Assembly: GCA_014898425.1 (NCBI GenBank)
Contig: RCSZ01000006.1
Span: 1,612,001 to 1,676,000 of the forward strand
DNA: 64,000 nucleotides
Source of the DNA: Botryotinia globosa
Lineage: Eukaryota > Ascomycota > Leotiomycetes > Helotiales > Sclerotiniaceae
Reading direction: 5' to 3'
Shown in pieces: positions 22,501 to 34,500 of this stretch. Numbering within the stretch: the first letter of the stretch is position 1; every line of letters starts with the position of its first letter. Below the pieces are notes generated by a model. It was not told the DNA's origin. It was given only the letters and a program-made list of their open reading frames with translations, and did no database searches. Position numbers and translations under genes: made by a program.

Positions 22501-24028
22501 GACCTGGCCGTAGGTTCAGGGATCGAAATCCGGACCAAAAGAGCCAAATCTGGGCAAGTCCCACAGCTCATAAAATTGGAGAGTTGGCTGCGTTGAGGAC
22601 GGCCCTTGAGGTTCGGAATATCGAAATCTTTGGTTTCGACGCGCTCAAGCGTTGAAATCTTGTGGATTGTAAGTTTCAGCTGAGAAAGCTAGGGACGAAC
22701 TTCCTAAGGTATCTCAATCGACCCGTTCTTTAGGTAACTGTTGCCTTTCATGTACGCAGGGTCTGGGGGCTGAAGGCATGCGCGTGCAATGTGTTTTGGT
22801 GGTACTACATGCAGTGGTGTAGAATAGCCAGATTTCGCACCCGGAAAAGGGAGAACAAACCCACATCACTTTGACTTTTTAACAGTAGTAAAAACTCTTC
22901 GAACTTCTTAGAATGAATACCTTGGAGATTGATCTAGGTCCCCTCCTGGAATTGAATCCCGTTCATATTTGAAGAGAGCAGTTCCAATAAATTCAACGTT
23001 CACAGAGGTAAAGCTACCGCGCAAGATGAGCTGCATTGAACTTTGCGTTTGTAAATGTAGAACAAAACGTATATGCCATTCCACTTAATGGAGCGATTCT
23101 CCACCATTGAGAGTGGTGAAGATAAAAACTTACCCAGTCCTTTTAGATGTACACATTTCCGCAATTCGGCCGCCCCAAAGACATGAGATTGCATCTCTCT
23201 ATCTCTCTCTTCTCCTATCCCTCCCACCCTTTCACTTTTTTCTGCCCGCTCTTTCTCGTCGTTGCAATATCTCCAAGCTCAATGGGAAATATGATTTATC
23301 AGAAGATGAGAGTTAAGATTGCTAAGAGGTTTCTATCACTGAGAGAAAGACGTATTGCGAGTCGTAACAAGTGGAAGAAGTTCGGAATTTGAGGTTTGTT
23401 TTGTTGCTTTGAAAAATGTTCTTCTTTTACCCGGGCTGGGTAAAGTCCGGCCACACGTGTTTCCACGTTACCGACTACCGACACCCCACCGTTTTTGTGG
23501 TCACAGCATCTACTGGTCATCTATAAATTGATTTTGGTGATTATATCACCTACCTATCTACACGTATCTAAGTAAAGCTTCATCGATGATTACCTGCTTT
23601 GACTCGAGGATTCGATGAGAAAAAACCGTTCCTTGCGCGGAGTCGACGCGATTAGATATTATCAGAGATGACTGAGAGCCAATGAGCCTCACATGCATCT
23701 GATCAGACTGGAAACTCTTCAACACGACATAAATCCGTTCGAGCATCATGTCATGTAGTGATACTCTATATGGACTGTTGTGCGCTGTGAGGTGTAAGTT
23801 TTGAGATGATGATCGATGTAAAGTCTCTCAGCTTGATCCTCCGATGGCACAGGAAGGAACAAACGGAAGGCGGTGCCTTCTCTATTTGATGATATTGTGG
23901 AAAATATCGTACTTAAAATTCTAACCGGCACCTGCCACTATCGATATGCTGTGCAATCACTGTCCATCTCTATCTAAACTTACATTTCAATTACAACCTA
24001 CTTCCAAATGATAGATGTGGATTCATCC
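19547..24028. other. 4.5-kb stretch between divergent copper radical oxidases, no convincing gene
   Basis: Many short open frames occur on both strands but none has recognisable motifs or splice-linked continuity. Weak protein-like fragments near 20500-20760 (plus) and 20774-21016 (minus) may be gene relics. Sequence composition is ordinary rather than AT-extreme, so this is not an obvious transposon block. Confidence 0.4.
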
Positions 24029-24036
24029 TATATAAA
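24029..24036 (+). promoter_or_regulatory. TATA box
   Basis: TATATAAA lies 86 bases before the ATG at 24122 of the WSC copper radical oxidase and is followed by a pyrimidine-rich leader. Confidence 0.6.
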
Positions 24037-24121
24037 GACTCTACATTTCAAGTCAATCTTCTCCCAAGTTTCTTCACATTCTCGCGTTACTCTCTATATA
24101 CAAAGTAAACTACTTACGGCC

Positions 24122-27100
24122 ATGATTGTAAACTACCTCCATAGTCCAGTTTTGGCACTCCTCGCAGCATTCGTGAGTTGAAACTGTTGTTCTTCGGATT
24201 TACCTGACTTTACTAACTGACAACAGCTTGTTACTTCAGCGGCTGCCTCTAATCATGTTCTTCAAAACCAGCTTACCACCTCGCAGAGTCTGCCGGGCAC
24301 TTGGGTGTCTCAAGGATGTTATGTGGATGTTGGTCGTACATTATTCGAGGGAGAATACATCGACAACACAAATATGACAGATGAATCCTGTATCTCATAT
24401 TGTACCTCCAAAAGCCTCAACTACGCTGGAACAGAGTATGCCTCAGAATGCTGTATGTTCCTTCTCGACTTCCAAATTACTCGATATACCATTACTAAGA
24501 TTTGATCTAGATTGCGGCAATAGTCTTGCAGCTGGAGCTGGGCGTGTGCTTGCTTCAGACTGTAGCATGAAATGCCCAGGAAATGCTACTGAGTTTTGCG
24601 GTAAGTCTAATGGTCTTATCGGTTTCATTCTTCTGGAGTCTTTCTATGCAGAACTAACTCGTTAAGTTTGCAGGTGGTCCAAATAGACTGAATCTTTTCT
24701 GGAACGGCAAATCACCACCTCAAACTAACCCTGGGTCTGGACTCTGGAGCTTTGCCGGGTGTTACACGTTAGTTGTTTGCATAATAAATGACTAAAATAA
24801 AATCTGACAAATGGCAGAGAAGGTCAAACAGGCCGACTTTTGATATATCAAGTTATAGCTTCTCCAATGACAGTTGATATCTGCACAACGGCATGTCAAG
24901 AAGGGGGCTATTCATTGGCTGGAGTTGAGTACGCCGATGAATGCTGTATGTATATGATAGAATCACACAAAATTGTTGACCCGTCTGGAAGCTCACCATC
25001 TTTTAGGGTGTGGAAATCAATTGTCTAACGGAGGAGGTGTTGCACCTGAGGGCGTTAGCGGCTGTTCCACATTATGCGCAGGCAACTCTTCAGAGTTTTG
25101 CGGGGGGACCAATCGACTTGATGTATATGACTTTAACAATACGGTCATCGTTACCGCGCCATTTACTGCTACCACTGCTGGAACAGCACCTTCTTCCACG
25201 GCTTCCCCATCAATTCAACAAACAGTTGGTGTGTATACATATTTTGGGTGTCAGACTGAAGCTACAATCGCTCGAGCACTTGCCTCCAAGGCTTCTGATT
25301 CTGGAAATATGACACTGGAGTCATGTGAAGCGAGTTGTATTGGTTACACCTATTTTGGAACCGAATATGGACGAGAATGTTAGTCACCGTTCCGATATTT
25401 TCAACAATCTGAACTAACTAAGAGCAAAAACAGGCTATTGTGGCAACACCTTTTCCGCTGGCTCTGTTTCAGCTCCAAATACAGACTGTAGCTTTCCTTG
25501 TGCGGGGAATAGTTCCGAATTCTGCGGTGCTTCCGGAAGATTGACCGTGTATATACTAAACAATACTCTAAGCTCTACCGCTTCTCCTTCCGCTCCGTCG
25601 ACAGTTGTCACAGATCTTCCTACTGGATGGATTTACAGTGGCTGCTGGGTTGATGGAGCACAAGGTCGTGTTCTGACATATCAGCAACCTGATAATCATA
25701 ATCTTACTGTCGAATCTTGTGTTGCGACATGCTCCGGACTAAACTACATTGTCGCAGGCATGGAGTATAGCTCTGAATGTTTTTGTGATAATTTTGTCGG
25801 AAATGGAGGTGTTCTTGCAACCTCACCTGCTGACTGTAACATGCCGTGCAGTGGTAATCCGAGCGAAATTTGCGGTGCTGGAAATAGATTGTCCGTCTAC
25901 TCCGTGGGAAGTGTACAGACATCTCAACCTGCGACTGTTCAACAGAGAGATTTACCTGGTGATTGGAACTATAAAGGGTGCCTCGAGTCAGTTGCCTCTT
26001 AAGATCTATCCGATTTCATGCAGGCTGGCTGATAGAGTAAAACTTTAGAGATAATATAGGAGGCATTAGAACGTTCCCGTATCAAATGATCACTTCAAAT
26101 AATACCGCAACGAATTGTCTTTCGCAGTGTCAAGCATTTGGCTATAATGCAGCTGGCCTCGAGTACGGCTCTCAATGCTGTAAGTCATGATTGCTTTTCC
26201 CAAATATCACGTAAATTGACAGAATCTTCAGTTTGTGGCGACGTAGAGAATATCATAACGGCTGGAGCATCATTGATTAGTGAATCTAATTGCCAAGTCG
26301 TCTGCTCTGGTAATTCTTCTACTGTATGCGGTGGAGACAGTCTCTTATCTTATTACTCATGGGATGGACCGGCGCTCTACAATTGGTCATTTCCAGTGGG
26401 CCCCAGTGCTGGTGAACACTCATTGCTAATAGGCGGTGTATGCATACCATTGATGACGTCTCAAATGATTACTGGCAAGGTGACATTCGTTGAAAAGTTC
26501 GGGACGGGCGAGCCAAACTCGACAGGCGCATATGAGTTAGATCTCTCAGCAATCGATAATTTTACACTAGCATGGAGACCAATGCATGTTAAAACTGATG
26601 TCTTCTGCTCCGCGGGACTTATTCTTCCAGATATTGCTGGGAGACAGATAGATGTGGGAGGGGTAAGAGCATACATTCTTCCCAATAGTTCATGAGTTTT
26701 GGTGGCCCCATTGTACACCTTTTATCTGTGTAATATCTCAAGATCTCAGCCTAGCTTGTCACACGTTTATTGTTTGCGCTACTGCTAGCACTAATATTAT
26801 GATGCTGATATTCGTGAGTCTTATGTAGTGGTCCGGCGAATCAACATACGGTGTACGACTTTACTGGCCGGATGGATCCCCTAATGTCTGGGGAACCAAT
26901 GATTGGCAGGAAAATGTGAACGAGGTGCACCTTCTTGTCGCTCGGTGGTACCCTACGGCAATGATTATGGTTTGTCTAATCATTTCCAGATTTTGAGATA
27001 GCATTTACTAACACTATGACAAGGCAAATGGCTCGATTTTGATCGTCGGTGGCGAAGAAGGATCTAATGCCCCTGCATCTCCAAGCTTAGAGTTACTCCC

Positions 27101-28360
27101 TCCAACAGGCGCCCCAGTTCTCAATCTAGATTTTCTTGCTCGTACAGACCCCAATAATCTTTATCCATTCCTCGCGGTCATCCCATCTGGTATTTTTGTT
27201 GCATACTATAATGAAGCAAGAATTCTTGATGAAGTCACATTTGAGACTATCAAGACACTGCCTAACATTCCGGGTGCTGTAAATGATCCGAATGGTGGAC
27301 GAAACTATCCACTCGAGGGGGCCATGGTTTTACTACCTCAAGTTTACCCTTACACAAATCCCATCGGAGTGCTCATTTGTGGCGGTTCCACACCTGGGGG
27401 CGGCTTCGCCATCGATAATTGTGTTTCTATGCAACCTGAAGCTGAGAATGCTACTTGGCTGATTGAAAGAATGGTGAGGCTCTTGATTTCTTTTGTCCCA
27501 CGATCAATTGTGCCATTTGATGGGTACAACTGAAATACTTGCCAGGTGTGATACTAGTCTTCCCTAATCAAGAAGTCGGTTTCACGAGCACATGAAGTGC
27601 AGCAAGTATTTTCGACAATCTCGGGCTCAAGATAATTATTGTGGTGATCTCGCAGCGATTGACTGACATGTTCTAGCCATCGCGCCGTGTAATGCCATGT
27701 TTGGCTTCTCTTCCAGATGGTACAACACTCATCCTGAATGGCGCACATCATGGTTTCGCTGGATTTGGACTCGGCTCAGACCCCAACTTCAACGCTGTCC
27801 TATACGACCCCCGCCTACCCATAAACTCACGTATGAGTGTAATGGCCAATACGTCGGTTGCCCGTCTTTATCATTCTGAAGCAATTCTTCTTCTCGATGG
27901 ACGAGTTATGGTGTCCGGATCTGATCCACAAGACAATGTTCATCCAGAAGAATATCGAGTTGAAGTATTCACGCCTCCATATCTTCTCTCCGGTCTTCCT
28001 CGTCCGACTTTTCATATGAATAACACGGATTGGTCCTATTCGCAAATTGTTCCTTTCACCATTACCTCCAACTTTACCTCGACGGCAAACCTCAACTTTT
28101 CCATCCTTGGCTCCGTTGTAAGTACGCATGGTAATTCTATGGGTCAACGAACGCTCTTTCCTCAATTGGCCTGCGGATTCAACAACACTTGTACTGTGAC
28201 TGCGCCTCCGAATGCACATATTTGTCCGCCAGGCTGGTATATGGTATTCGTCCTCGATGGACCCACTCCGTCTGTTGGGGCATGGGTAAGAATTGGTGGG
28301 GATCCAGCACAATTGGGGAATTGGCCCAATACTCCTGGTTTTGACATTCCAGGTCTTTGA
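24122..28360 (+). CDS. Secreted copper radical oxidase with five WSC domains (glyoxal oxidase type)
   Basis: Twelve exons: 24122-24172, 24227-24452, 24511-24600, 24674-24767, 24818-24945, 25007-25378, 25434-25986, 26049-26179, 26232-26662, 26829-26969, 27024-27473, 27677-28360. Every junction is GT-AG and keeps frame, giving 1116 residues. A signal peptide covers residues 1-24. WSC domains start near residues 47, 152, 277, 390 and 502, each opening Gly-Cys and ending with a pattern such as CGGPNRL or CGAGNRL. Ser/Thr linkers follow domains 2 and 3. The oxidase domain spans about 600-1116 with C674 (VFCSAG) and Y733 (ARWYPT) as cross-linked cofactor, Y954-H955 (ARLYHSE) and H1040 (STHGNS) as copper ligands. 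It should oxidise aldehydes or alcohols at the cell surface and make hydrogen peroxide; WSC domains bind wall or plant glycans. Confidence 0.92.
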
Positions 28361-29208
28361 TTTTTTGGGGCGTAACTTAATGTTCAGTCGAAGAGATTTT
28401 TGAAGTAGTGGTACATTTTTTGAAAGCTGTTGACTTGTTTCGTGGGCGGTCATTTACATCATCAGTGGCCATGTCTGATTTTGCTGTATTGATTGCATTT
28501 ATTGCATTTGCTTTAGCGTTTTGTTGATGAATGATACTTTGCTTTTTACTCCGTATTCTGGCCCCACGCGAAATGGCGGTGTTATGGTGGACTTGTATAT
28601 TTAATGCTTAATTGAAATAACTTTCTTGGTATCATTCAATCTCTTGGACCGAATAGCCCCCTTCACGAATCATTAGCATTTCACGTCGACATTTTTTGCG
28701 TTCGGATGAAGTACACGATTGAGATAACCTTCCTTAAGTTTAGCAAAGCCGAGCCGGTCAAATTTCGGGTCGCTTAAAAATTGATTGTAGATAGGATTGG
28801 TAAGGCATGGATTCAAATATTCAGAGCCCAAGAACCTGGATTGGATTGAGAAGAAGTCTTCGTCGTCGCGTGCTCGTCGGGAGTGGAACGCCCCGCATTG
28901 CGGGGTACGGGTAATCCCAGTAGAATTTTCGGGGCGGGGAATCTTGGGGTTATGACGAAATTGGAATGGAATACTCCGAGTATATAATGGGTGGAGAGAA
29001 TTCATGGGTTTGCCTCTCCCTCCCTTTTGCTTGTGTTCTGTTCTTGTTGATGTGTGTGCATGCTTTTCTTAGTTTGGCCATCAGCTTCACGATATCTAGT
29101 CCGTTCCATTGCGTCTGAAGTAGATATTCTGGGTTGTCCTCCATTCGCATTTGACGAAACGATTTTTCATCTTATCAAGGGCTTTTCGTCCCGCCATATC
29201 CCGGCAAG
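28361..29208. other. Intergenic, contains esterase promoter
   Basis: 3' flank of the WSC oxidase and upstream region of the esterase. A short CCCCGC/GCGGGG palindrome lies near 28892-28907. No gene seen. Confidence 0.5.
28981..28987 (+). promoter_or_regulatory. TATA-like element
   Basis: TATATAA 222 bases before the esterase ATG at 29209. The intervening leader is CT-rich. Confidence 0.4.
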
Positions 29209-30921
29209 ATGTTCAATCCTGTCTTCGCTAAGCTGCTTCTTTCGTTGCCATTACTCACAATCGGTACTGTCGCAGCGAGTGCACCACGAAGTGTTAACAA
29301 TACATCATCTCCAACAGTTGGTGTTTTGAACGGTACATACTATGGTACCTATCTTCCAACATACGATGAAGATATTTTCCTAGGTATCCCCTTCGCCCAA
29401 CCACCCGTCGGAGCGCTCCGTTTCAATCCTCCTCAATCTCTCAATACCACATGGGATACTCCGCGCAATGCCACAGAGTATTCCCCTGAGTGCATCGGCT
29501 ACAGCCCCGATACCTGGGTGTTGGGAAACATCATCTCAGAAGATTGCTTAACATTAAATGTCGTGCGTCCGAGTGGTATCTCTCCAGATGCAAATCTGCC
29601 CGTAGCAGTCTGGATTCACGGAGGTGGTAATACCGCAGGTGGAGCCATGGATCCCCGATACAATCTTTCATTTATTGTTGCACAATCGATGGAAGCTGAA
29701 ACTCCAATTATTGCTGTGAGTATTCAATACCGACTTTCCGGTTGGGGATTCCTGTTTGGACAGGAAGTCCTCGATGCAGGAAGTGCGAATATAGGATTCA
29801 GAGATCAGAGATTGGCGCTTCACTGGGTGCAAGAGAATATTGGATTTTTCGGTGGCGATAAGAAGAAAGTCACGCTTTGGGGAGAAAGTGCCGGCGCCAC
29901 GGGTGTCAGTCTGCAACTCATCGCATATGGTGGAAGAGATGATGGATTATTCAGAGGCGCTATTACGCAGAGTGGAAGTCCAGTCGCGGCTAAACGTCTG
30001 AGTGTTGAGGCTTGGCAACCGGTTTATAATAATATTACTATCGCGGCGGGATGCTCTAATGCGAGTGATACGCTTGATTGTCTCCGTACTGTTCCTACGG
30101 AACAGCTCAGCGCGATATTCAATAGCTCCGTAACAGCATCCGCAAGCTGGGGTATCCAGATTGACAACGACTTTGTGCAAAAGTCCGCTACCGCCCAACT
30201 CCTCGCTGGAGAATTCGTCAAAGTACCTCTCCTCACCGGTAGAAACTTTGATGAAGGCGCTCAGTACGCTACGAGGGGCATCAACACAACCGCTCAGTTT
30301 TTGAGCATGGTTCAGTCATCGGGTCTCGATAATGCCACTGCAGACACAATCGCAGCATTGTATCCCGATATTCCAGCAGTCGGCATCCCAGCCACGCTGG
30401 TAGGCCGTCCATCACCTAGCGACGCATCTCTTGGCGTACAGTGGAAACGATCAGCGGCCTACGCAGGAGATTTGCAACAACATGCGCCTCGACGGCTCAT
30501 GACACAATCATGGGCAAAGTACAACGTGAGCAGTTTCTCCTATCGTTGGAATGTGTTGGTGAATGGGATTAAACTCTCACTCGGCGCTGGCCATTTCCAA
30601 GAGGTAGCGTTTGTGTTCAACAATACTGCCGGTATAGGCTACGAGACTGTTGTTTCGAAAAATCCGTTTGAGGGCATGCCGGAGTCATTTGATGAGTTGG
30701 CTGTCATGATGAGTGGTATGTGGATTAGTTTTATCGTGAAGGGTGATCCGAATACGGGGAAATTGAGCAATGTGTCCTGGCCAAAATATACACTTGGTGA
30801 TCCGAAAAATTTCGTCTTCGATATCAATGCCACGAATTTAGCATATGTGGAACCGGATTATTATCGGGCGGCGGAGATTCAATATATTTCGGATCGTCTT
30901 GTTACGGGTTATGGAAGATAA
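29209..30921 (+). CDS. Secreted type-B carboxylesterase/lipase
   Basis: Single exon of 570 residues. A hydrophobic signal peptide (residues 1-23, FAKLLLSLPLLTIGTVAAS) is followed by the alpha/beta-hydrolase type-B pattern. The oxyanion-hole segment WIHGGGNTAGG is at about 135-145, the nucleophile elbow TLWGESAGA places Ser227, and the acidic residue is E349 in NFDEGAQ. The catalytic His462 sits in GAGHFQE. The DEDIFLGIPFAQPPVG start and EDCLTLNV are classic family signatures. About ten Asn-Xaa-Ser/Thr sites suggest a glycosylated extracellular enzyme. The substrate is not decidable: cutin or lipid, feruloyl and other esters are all possible. Length (about 545-580) is normal for the family, and no damage is seen. 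Confidence 0.93.
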   Translation: MFNPVFAKLLLSLPLLTIGTVAASAPRSVNNTSSPTVGVLNGTYYGTYLPTYDEDIFLGIPFAQPPVGALRFNPPQSLNTTWDTPRNATEYSPECIGYSPDTWVLGNIISEDCLTLNVVRPSGISPDANLPVAVWIHGGGNTAGGAMDPRYNLSFIVAQSMEAETPIIAVSIQYRLSGWGFLFGQEVLDAGSANIGFRDQRLALHWVQENIGFFGGDKKKVTLWGESAGATGVSLQLIAYGGRDDGLFRGAITQSGSPVAAKRLSVEAWQPVYNNITIAAGCSNASDTLDCLRTVPTEQLSAIFNSSVTASASWGIQIDNDFVQKSATAQLLAGEFVKVPLLTGRNFDEGAQYATRGINTTAQFLSMVQSSGLDNATADTIAALYPDIPAVGIPATLVGRPSPSDASLGVQWKRSAAYAGDLQQHAPRRLMTQSWAKYNVSSFSYRWNVLVNGIKLSLGAGHFQEVAFVFNNTAGIGYETVVSKNPFEGMPESFDELAVMMSGMWISFIVKGDPNTGKLSNVSWPKYTLGDPKNFVFDINATNLAYVEPDYYRAAEIQYISDRLVTGYGR

Positions 30922-31357
30922 AGTGGGAAGGCGTGAGTTCGAATATGATATTGGCTGTTTGCAGCTTTTGTGTTGATACTTGGGATGATGGTACGTCAAC
31001 GCGGGCTTGAGATAATCAGCTTGAGAGAGAGAAGGTTTGGAAAGTTGTGGGAATGGCTCTCTTGATTTGACTAGGTGTACGATAGTAATTACTTCATGAC
31101 CTGATGTTATAACACAAAATATAATGATTCCATAAGCTGACATCGCTATCTCACTTCCGAAAACGTGAATTTATTGGTACAACCGTGTTATAATATCTCC
31201 GTCTGATTTCTTGCATTGTCAATTTGCATCCAGACTGGAAGGCCAGGGCACCGGATCCTATCAAATGGCTGTTCATCTCTGATAAAATATGTATTCAGCA
31301 ATCTACCCAGAAGGCTAGGCCAAAATTCAACCCAATCCACAAGCCTGAGAAAAGGAT
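30922..31357. other. Intergenic between convergent genes
   Basis: About 430 bases separating the esterase and arabinofuranosidase stops. Nothing recognisable. Confidence 0.5.
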
Positions 31358-33688
31358 CTAAGTAGTGATAGTAATAATTGCAACACCATACGCAGCAACA
31401 TTAAAAGTCCATCCTCCAGCCGCACTTCCAGTAACTGTACTTGTAACAGGCTGCAAGGTAACATTCAACGGGTAATTACTTGCAGTTGGGGGACCCGTGA
31501 AGGAAACCAGTTTAGCACTCGAACCAGCACCTGTTGCGCCAGGGATATCCACAGTAACATTTTGAGTCGCAGTGCCATAATTTGCGATCTTAACGTAGTA
31601 TGTTCCAGCGGTCGTACTACTCGCAACCCAATACAAGGGGCCAAACCCAACATCAGAAGTAACGGGAAGGATTGTCTCGCCACGATGAACAGAGAACATT
31701 TGCTGAACGTAATAACTTGCGCTTCCAGTAAGAGATCCAGGATCGGCATTAAGACCAGCGAGATCGGGCGACCATTGGGCCATGTCGAAATGTTCAAATA
31801 GAGGAGCGTATGAGGCCATCTTGACGATATCGGAGTTGCGTTCCATACCAATCATGTAGACTGCTTCGGAAACCGCGCCTTGGATAGTTGACCAATAGGT
31901 AGTAGCACCACTGTTGTCAGTTGTGCTAGCGTATTCACCAACAAAAATCCCTGGTCCATTGCGAGGCTTATTGTCGAACTCGTTGAAAAGGGAAACAAAT
32001 CCTTTGGGGGAGAGGTAGTGATGAGTGTCAGTCCAGACACCAGCTGGAATTGGATTTGGAAGACATGATGCCTGTGATGTTGAGGCTATGACTGTGATTT
32101 CAGGGTACGCCGCATGAATTGCGTTGTAGATATCTGTAAATCGAGAGGCGTATGTACCGCAACCAGCGCTTAGATTGTCCTCGTTGCCGACCTCAATGAA
32201 GGGAATATCATATGGTGCAGCGTGACCGTAAGATTCACGAAGTGCACCCCATGTCGTTGATGTAGATCCAAGAAGGAATTCAAGCTCATCCAGGATATCA
32301 TCAACATAGGGTGTAAGAGCTGCACCTGATACAACTCCGCCTCCATTGAGGGAAAGACCTGACCAGACGGCTAATACTGGTATCATACCTGCATCAGAGA
32401 TAAATTGAAGATATTCCATCAATCCTGAAGGATTGTCAGTTAAGCATTGCTGACTACACCAGGATACAAAATACCTAAAGCATCTGTGTTTGGATAACCC
32501 CAATCACCTTGCCTTCCTGGTCGTTTTTCAACTGGACCAATAGTTTCATTCCATTTCCATCTGTTACCTGGCGACGAACCCTCTCTGTTCAATGTTAGCT
32601 TATGGTTTTAAATTATTTCCATTTGAGACTTTTGTCCTACAGATTGTTTCCACCTGGAAAGCGGAAGAAAGAGGGCTCAAGTGCCTGAAGAAAGTTTCCC
32701 ACGTCATTTCTGATACCGTTGTAACTGCAAAAAGTCAATACAATTTCCCAACTACGTGTATTATTTTTTTATCATACCGCTGGTGAAATGTGACTGGAAA
32801 AAGTTGAGGTAGACCAAAATTCAACGCGCTGCCGGCGACTTTGGCTCCATCAAATGTTAATTTCCAAACGTTTTTACCATCTGGAGACTGTGTGGAGTGG
32901 TAGGTAGTCTCATAGTAAGTGAAAGAAGTGGCCACGCTATTGACTGTAATGGTCTTGGTGGCAAATACTGTGCCACTTGCGACACCGACAAGGGATAATG
33001 TAACTGACCCAGAGTATGAGCCCTTGATCCAGAAGTAGTTGGCGTATGTATCGTCATTAACAGGGACACCAAGGTATCCAGCATTCGAAAAGCCAACTTG
33101 TCCAGTTGTTCCGGATGGAACGGAAACTTTCAGAGACCTTGGGAGTGCTGAAGTGAGAGGATTGGCAGTGTCAACGGTGAGATTTGTGCCCCCAACAGCA
33201 GCATAAGCTGTCAATCCAGGATTTGTTCCTTGAAATCCATTGTTTCGTAACAACTGGCCATGTATACCGCCATCACCTATTATTTTAGCTAAGACATTAT
33301 GGTCTAGTCACTATAGGAGACATACCGGAGTTATTGATGTCCTATAATTCAGTCAGTTTAAAGTTCTCTCCACAATGTAGGTAAGATGTTCAAGAGTAGT
33401 AAGCAGAAGACCACAAATGAAATTGCTGAAATCTTGGATAAAGCTGAATACAAAAACAGAGCCGAATATTATGTTTGAATCGAGCCTGAGGGATTCTTAT
33501 TGCCAGACTGCAGTCCAGACTATTTGATTGCTTGAATTTGAACAGCTTACCTCAAACATGAGACCGTAAAGAATAGGGCTGGATGCATTGCCACCAGTTG
33601 TGGATACTGTGAGAGTAGCAGCATCTACTAAACGAAAGACGAAGAAAGAAGCGACTGCTAGAGCCCTAGACAGACTTTTGAAGGCCAT
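31358..33688 (-). CDS. GH51 alpha-L-arabinofuranosidase, secreted
   Basis: Six exons on the minus strand: 33688-33551, 33341-33326 (16 nt), 33276-32778, 32724-32641, 32584-32475, 32424-31358. All introns are GT-AG (one weak GTAGGA donor after exon 4) and frame is kept, giving 637 residues, normal for fungal GH51. The signal peptide is MAFKSLSRALAVASFFVFRLVDA. The GH51 N-terminal pattern ILYGLMFEDINNSGDGGI appears only when the 16-nt exon is included. Then come SFFRFPGGNNLEGSSPGNRW and RPGRQGDWGYPNTDALG. The catalytic acid/base is E364 (EVGNED) and the nucleophile E446 (FVGEYAS). The C-terminal beta domain ends about 637. It releases arabinose from arabinan and arabinoxylan of plant cell walls. 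The leader upstream holds a TA microsatellite. Confidence 0.93.
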
Positions 33689-34059
33689 GATTACTGAATA
33701 TGTACTTTCCAATGACTGGAGAATTCGACATGTTGTGGGAGAGGTGTATATATATATATATATATATATATACATAAAGATGAATCAAGGAGCTATTGGC
33801 TTTTCCCCTCACTTACTCTGATAATTTTTCCGGGCCATACACCAAAAAAGGTAGGTAAGTGGGAATCTGGCCCTATTTCATTCAAGGGTGTTATTACCCA
33901 TATGCTTTTGATATCGATCACAAACTCGTTGATGATATATATGCAGGTTCTGCGATCCACCGTGTTTATTTATTCGTAGTGAAACTTAGTGTCATCGGGG
34001 TGTATTGTTTATTGGAGCGCAAGAGCGGTTTGATCTTCGGTAAAGCCGTTGTAATACTA
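33689..34059. other. Upstream region of GH51 gene
   Basis: Promoter-side sequence with the TA microsatellite. It ends at the TA preceding the 2.5-kb TIR element. No gene. Confidence 0.5.
33746..33772. repeat. Microsatellite (TA)n
   Basis: About thirteen TA dinucleotides, 60-85 bases upstream of the GH51 start. It may serve as a TATA element. Confidence 0.95.
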
Positions 34060-34165
34060 CCGAGGCCCATTTGAATCATTTTGGCAATATACTAAAAATA
34101 GAATTCTGCCTGAGCTAAAAATGAATTTAAAATTTAGAGGTGTATATATATTAAAATAAAACTTT

Positions 34166-34500
34166 CAATTCAGTACAGAACCTTAAAGAAATTGATAAAA
34201 TAGAATAAAAAGTGATATTTTCTTAATTAGAATTCAAGGAATCGATTGATATAATTCTTTTTGAATTATCTCAAAAATTAGAATTTATATTTATTATTGA
34301 AATATTTCAATAAATTCGAATAATAAATCGCTTTCAATATTTAATCTTTTATTATTCTAATATTTCAATAATGAATTTAAATTTAAATTTTTGAGATAAT
34401 TTAAAAAAAATTATATCAATCGATTCCTTGAATTTTAATTAATAAGATTATCTTTTTTCTTTTTATTTTATTAATTCTTTTAAAGTTGTGTACTAAATTG
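34166..34500. repeat. Long imperfect palindrome (foldback) with a third copy downstream
   Basis: About 120 bp on the left (from AATTCAGTACAGAACC) recurs inverted on the right (ending near GTTGTGTACTAAATTG). A further direct copy of the right arm lies at about 34621-34760. Arms differ by scattered transitions. It lies within the outer TIR element, to the left of its nested insert. Confidence 0.75.

Noticed and set aside
23147..23392. Basic open frame ending RERRIASRNKWKKFGI that loosely recalls small ribosomal proteins
   Set aside because: The conserved PQW-type core of L39 is missing and no exon structure restores it. The resemblance is only Lys/Arg composition.
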